This document shows, piece after piece, positions 6,117 through 6,435 of a stretch of 6,435 nt of DNA. Source of the DNA: Acidobacteriota bacterium (GTDB lineage Bacteria > Acidobacteriota > Terriglobia > UBA7540); the NCBI GenBank assembly GCA_021789565.1, contig JAJYJL010000499.1:1-6435 (forward strand), in the 5' to 3' direction. Position 1 is the first letter of the stretch. Each line of letters begins with the position of its first letter. Position numbers and translations under genes: made by a program. Below the pieces are notes generated by a model. That model saw only the letters and a program-made list of their open reading frames with translations, ran no database searches and was not told where the DNA came from.

Positions 6117-6435
6117 GATTTGTCTCTGTCAGCGGACAATTGTGCGCGAACCTGTTCCGCCAGACCCTTAGCTTCGGAGTTGTCCGGCTCAATCCGCTGG
6201 GCGGCTTGGATCTGCTTCAAAGCGGGTTCCAGATGGTCGAGGGAAACATAAGCCTTCGCCAGCCCCAGGTGCGCCTCAAAAGAATCCTTTTGCCTCAGCG
6301 CCGTTTGAAACTCAATTGCGGCAAACGTATGTTTGCCCTCGCGTTGGAACACCCGTCCCAGAGCCTGATGAGCTTCACCGCTCTCGGGAAGGGAAAATGC
6401 GGCCTCGGTCAATTCGCGTTGCTCCTCTTTAAGCT
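6113..6435 (-). CDS. TPR-repeat protein, C-terminal part (cut by window edge)
   Basis: The reading frame is open from the right edge of the window to a TGA at 6115-6113, so only the last 107 or so residues are seen. The visible part holds about two tetratricopeptide repeats with the usual helix-turn-helix pattern: one beginning EAHQALGRVFQREG and one beginning FEAHLGLAKAYVSLDHLEPAL, the second closed by a typical EPDN turn. A charged, glutamine-rich tail follows. TPRs are protein-protein interaction scaffolds, so no specific activity can be named. The gene overlaps the downstream protease gene by 4 bases (TTGA), which suggests translational coupling and shared transcription. An alternative is that the gene is short and starts inside the window at TTG 6412-6410, since a GAGGAG lies 9 bases upstream (6427-6422). 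I prefer a truncated longer protein because the frame continues to the edge with helix-forming residues. Confidence 0.75.
   Translation of the reverse strand, partial: LKEEQRELTEAAFSLPESGEAHQALGRVFQREGKHTFAAIEFQTALRQKDSFEAHLGLAKAYVSLDHLEPALKQIQAAQRIEPDNSEAKGLAEQVRAQLSADRDKS

Overview
The window is a tightly packed, one-directional gene cluster. Every gene I can support lies on the minus strand, so transcription runs from the right edge (6435) to the left (1). The DNA is moderately GC-rich by eye. It looks like the chromosome of a Gram-negative, two-membrane bacterium: there is an apolipoprotein N-acyltransferase (lipoprotein maturation), a SPOR-domain envelope protein and a prfB gene with the classical +1 frameshift site. 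Acidobacteriota would fit the gene content and protein style, but this is an impression from memory, not a placement; no rRNA or other firm marker is present.

Order in transcription direction: (1) the 3' end of a TPR-repeat gene, cut by the right edge (6435-6113); (2) a NfeD-type membrane serine protease with a signal peptide, ClpP-like domain, membrane helices and C-terminal OB fold (6116-4800), overlapping the TPR gene by 4 bases at TTGA; (3) a 119-base gap with a well-formed hairpin just before a strong ribosome binding site; (4) a stomatin/slipin-type SPFH membrane protein (4680-3904); (5) a bitopic SPOR-domain protein (3866-3189); (6) an 88-base gap; (7) lnt (3100-1493), whose stop overlaps the start of (8) prfB at GTGA; (9) prfB, encoding RF2 in two frames joined at CTT-TGA-C (1496-389); (10) a 90-residue membrane protein of unknown function (349-77); (11) 76 bases at the left end with an inverted repeat and no gene.

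Functionally the upstream part concerns the cell envelope. NfeD protease and slipin are a known partner pair. SPOR proteins usually bind denuded peptidoglycan, and Lnt completes lipoprotein acylation. prfB is the translation-termination gene at the end, probably cotranscribed and translationally coupled to lnt. I saw no promoter or intrinsic terminator I would defend, so the cluster may be one operon that begins outside the window.

I found no mobile element, CRISPR array, tRNA/rRNA or evidence for an undescribed system. The most instructive element is the prfB recoding site, which makes the N-terminal quarter of RF2 invisible to a simple ORF call. The least-explained items are the small membrane protein and the hairpin ahead of the slipin gene.
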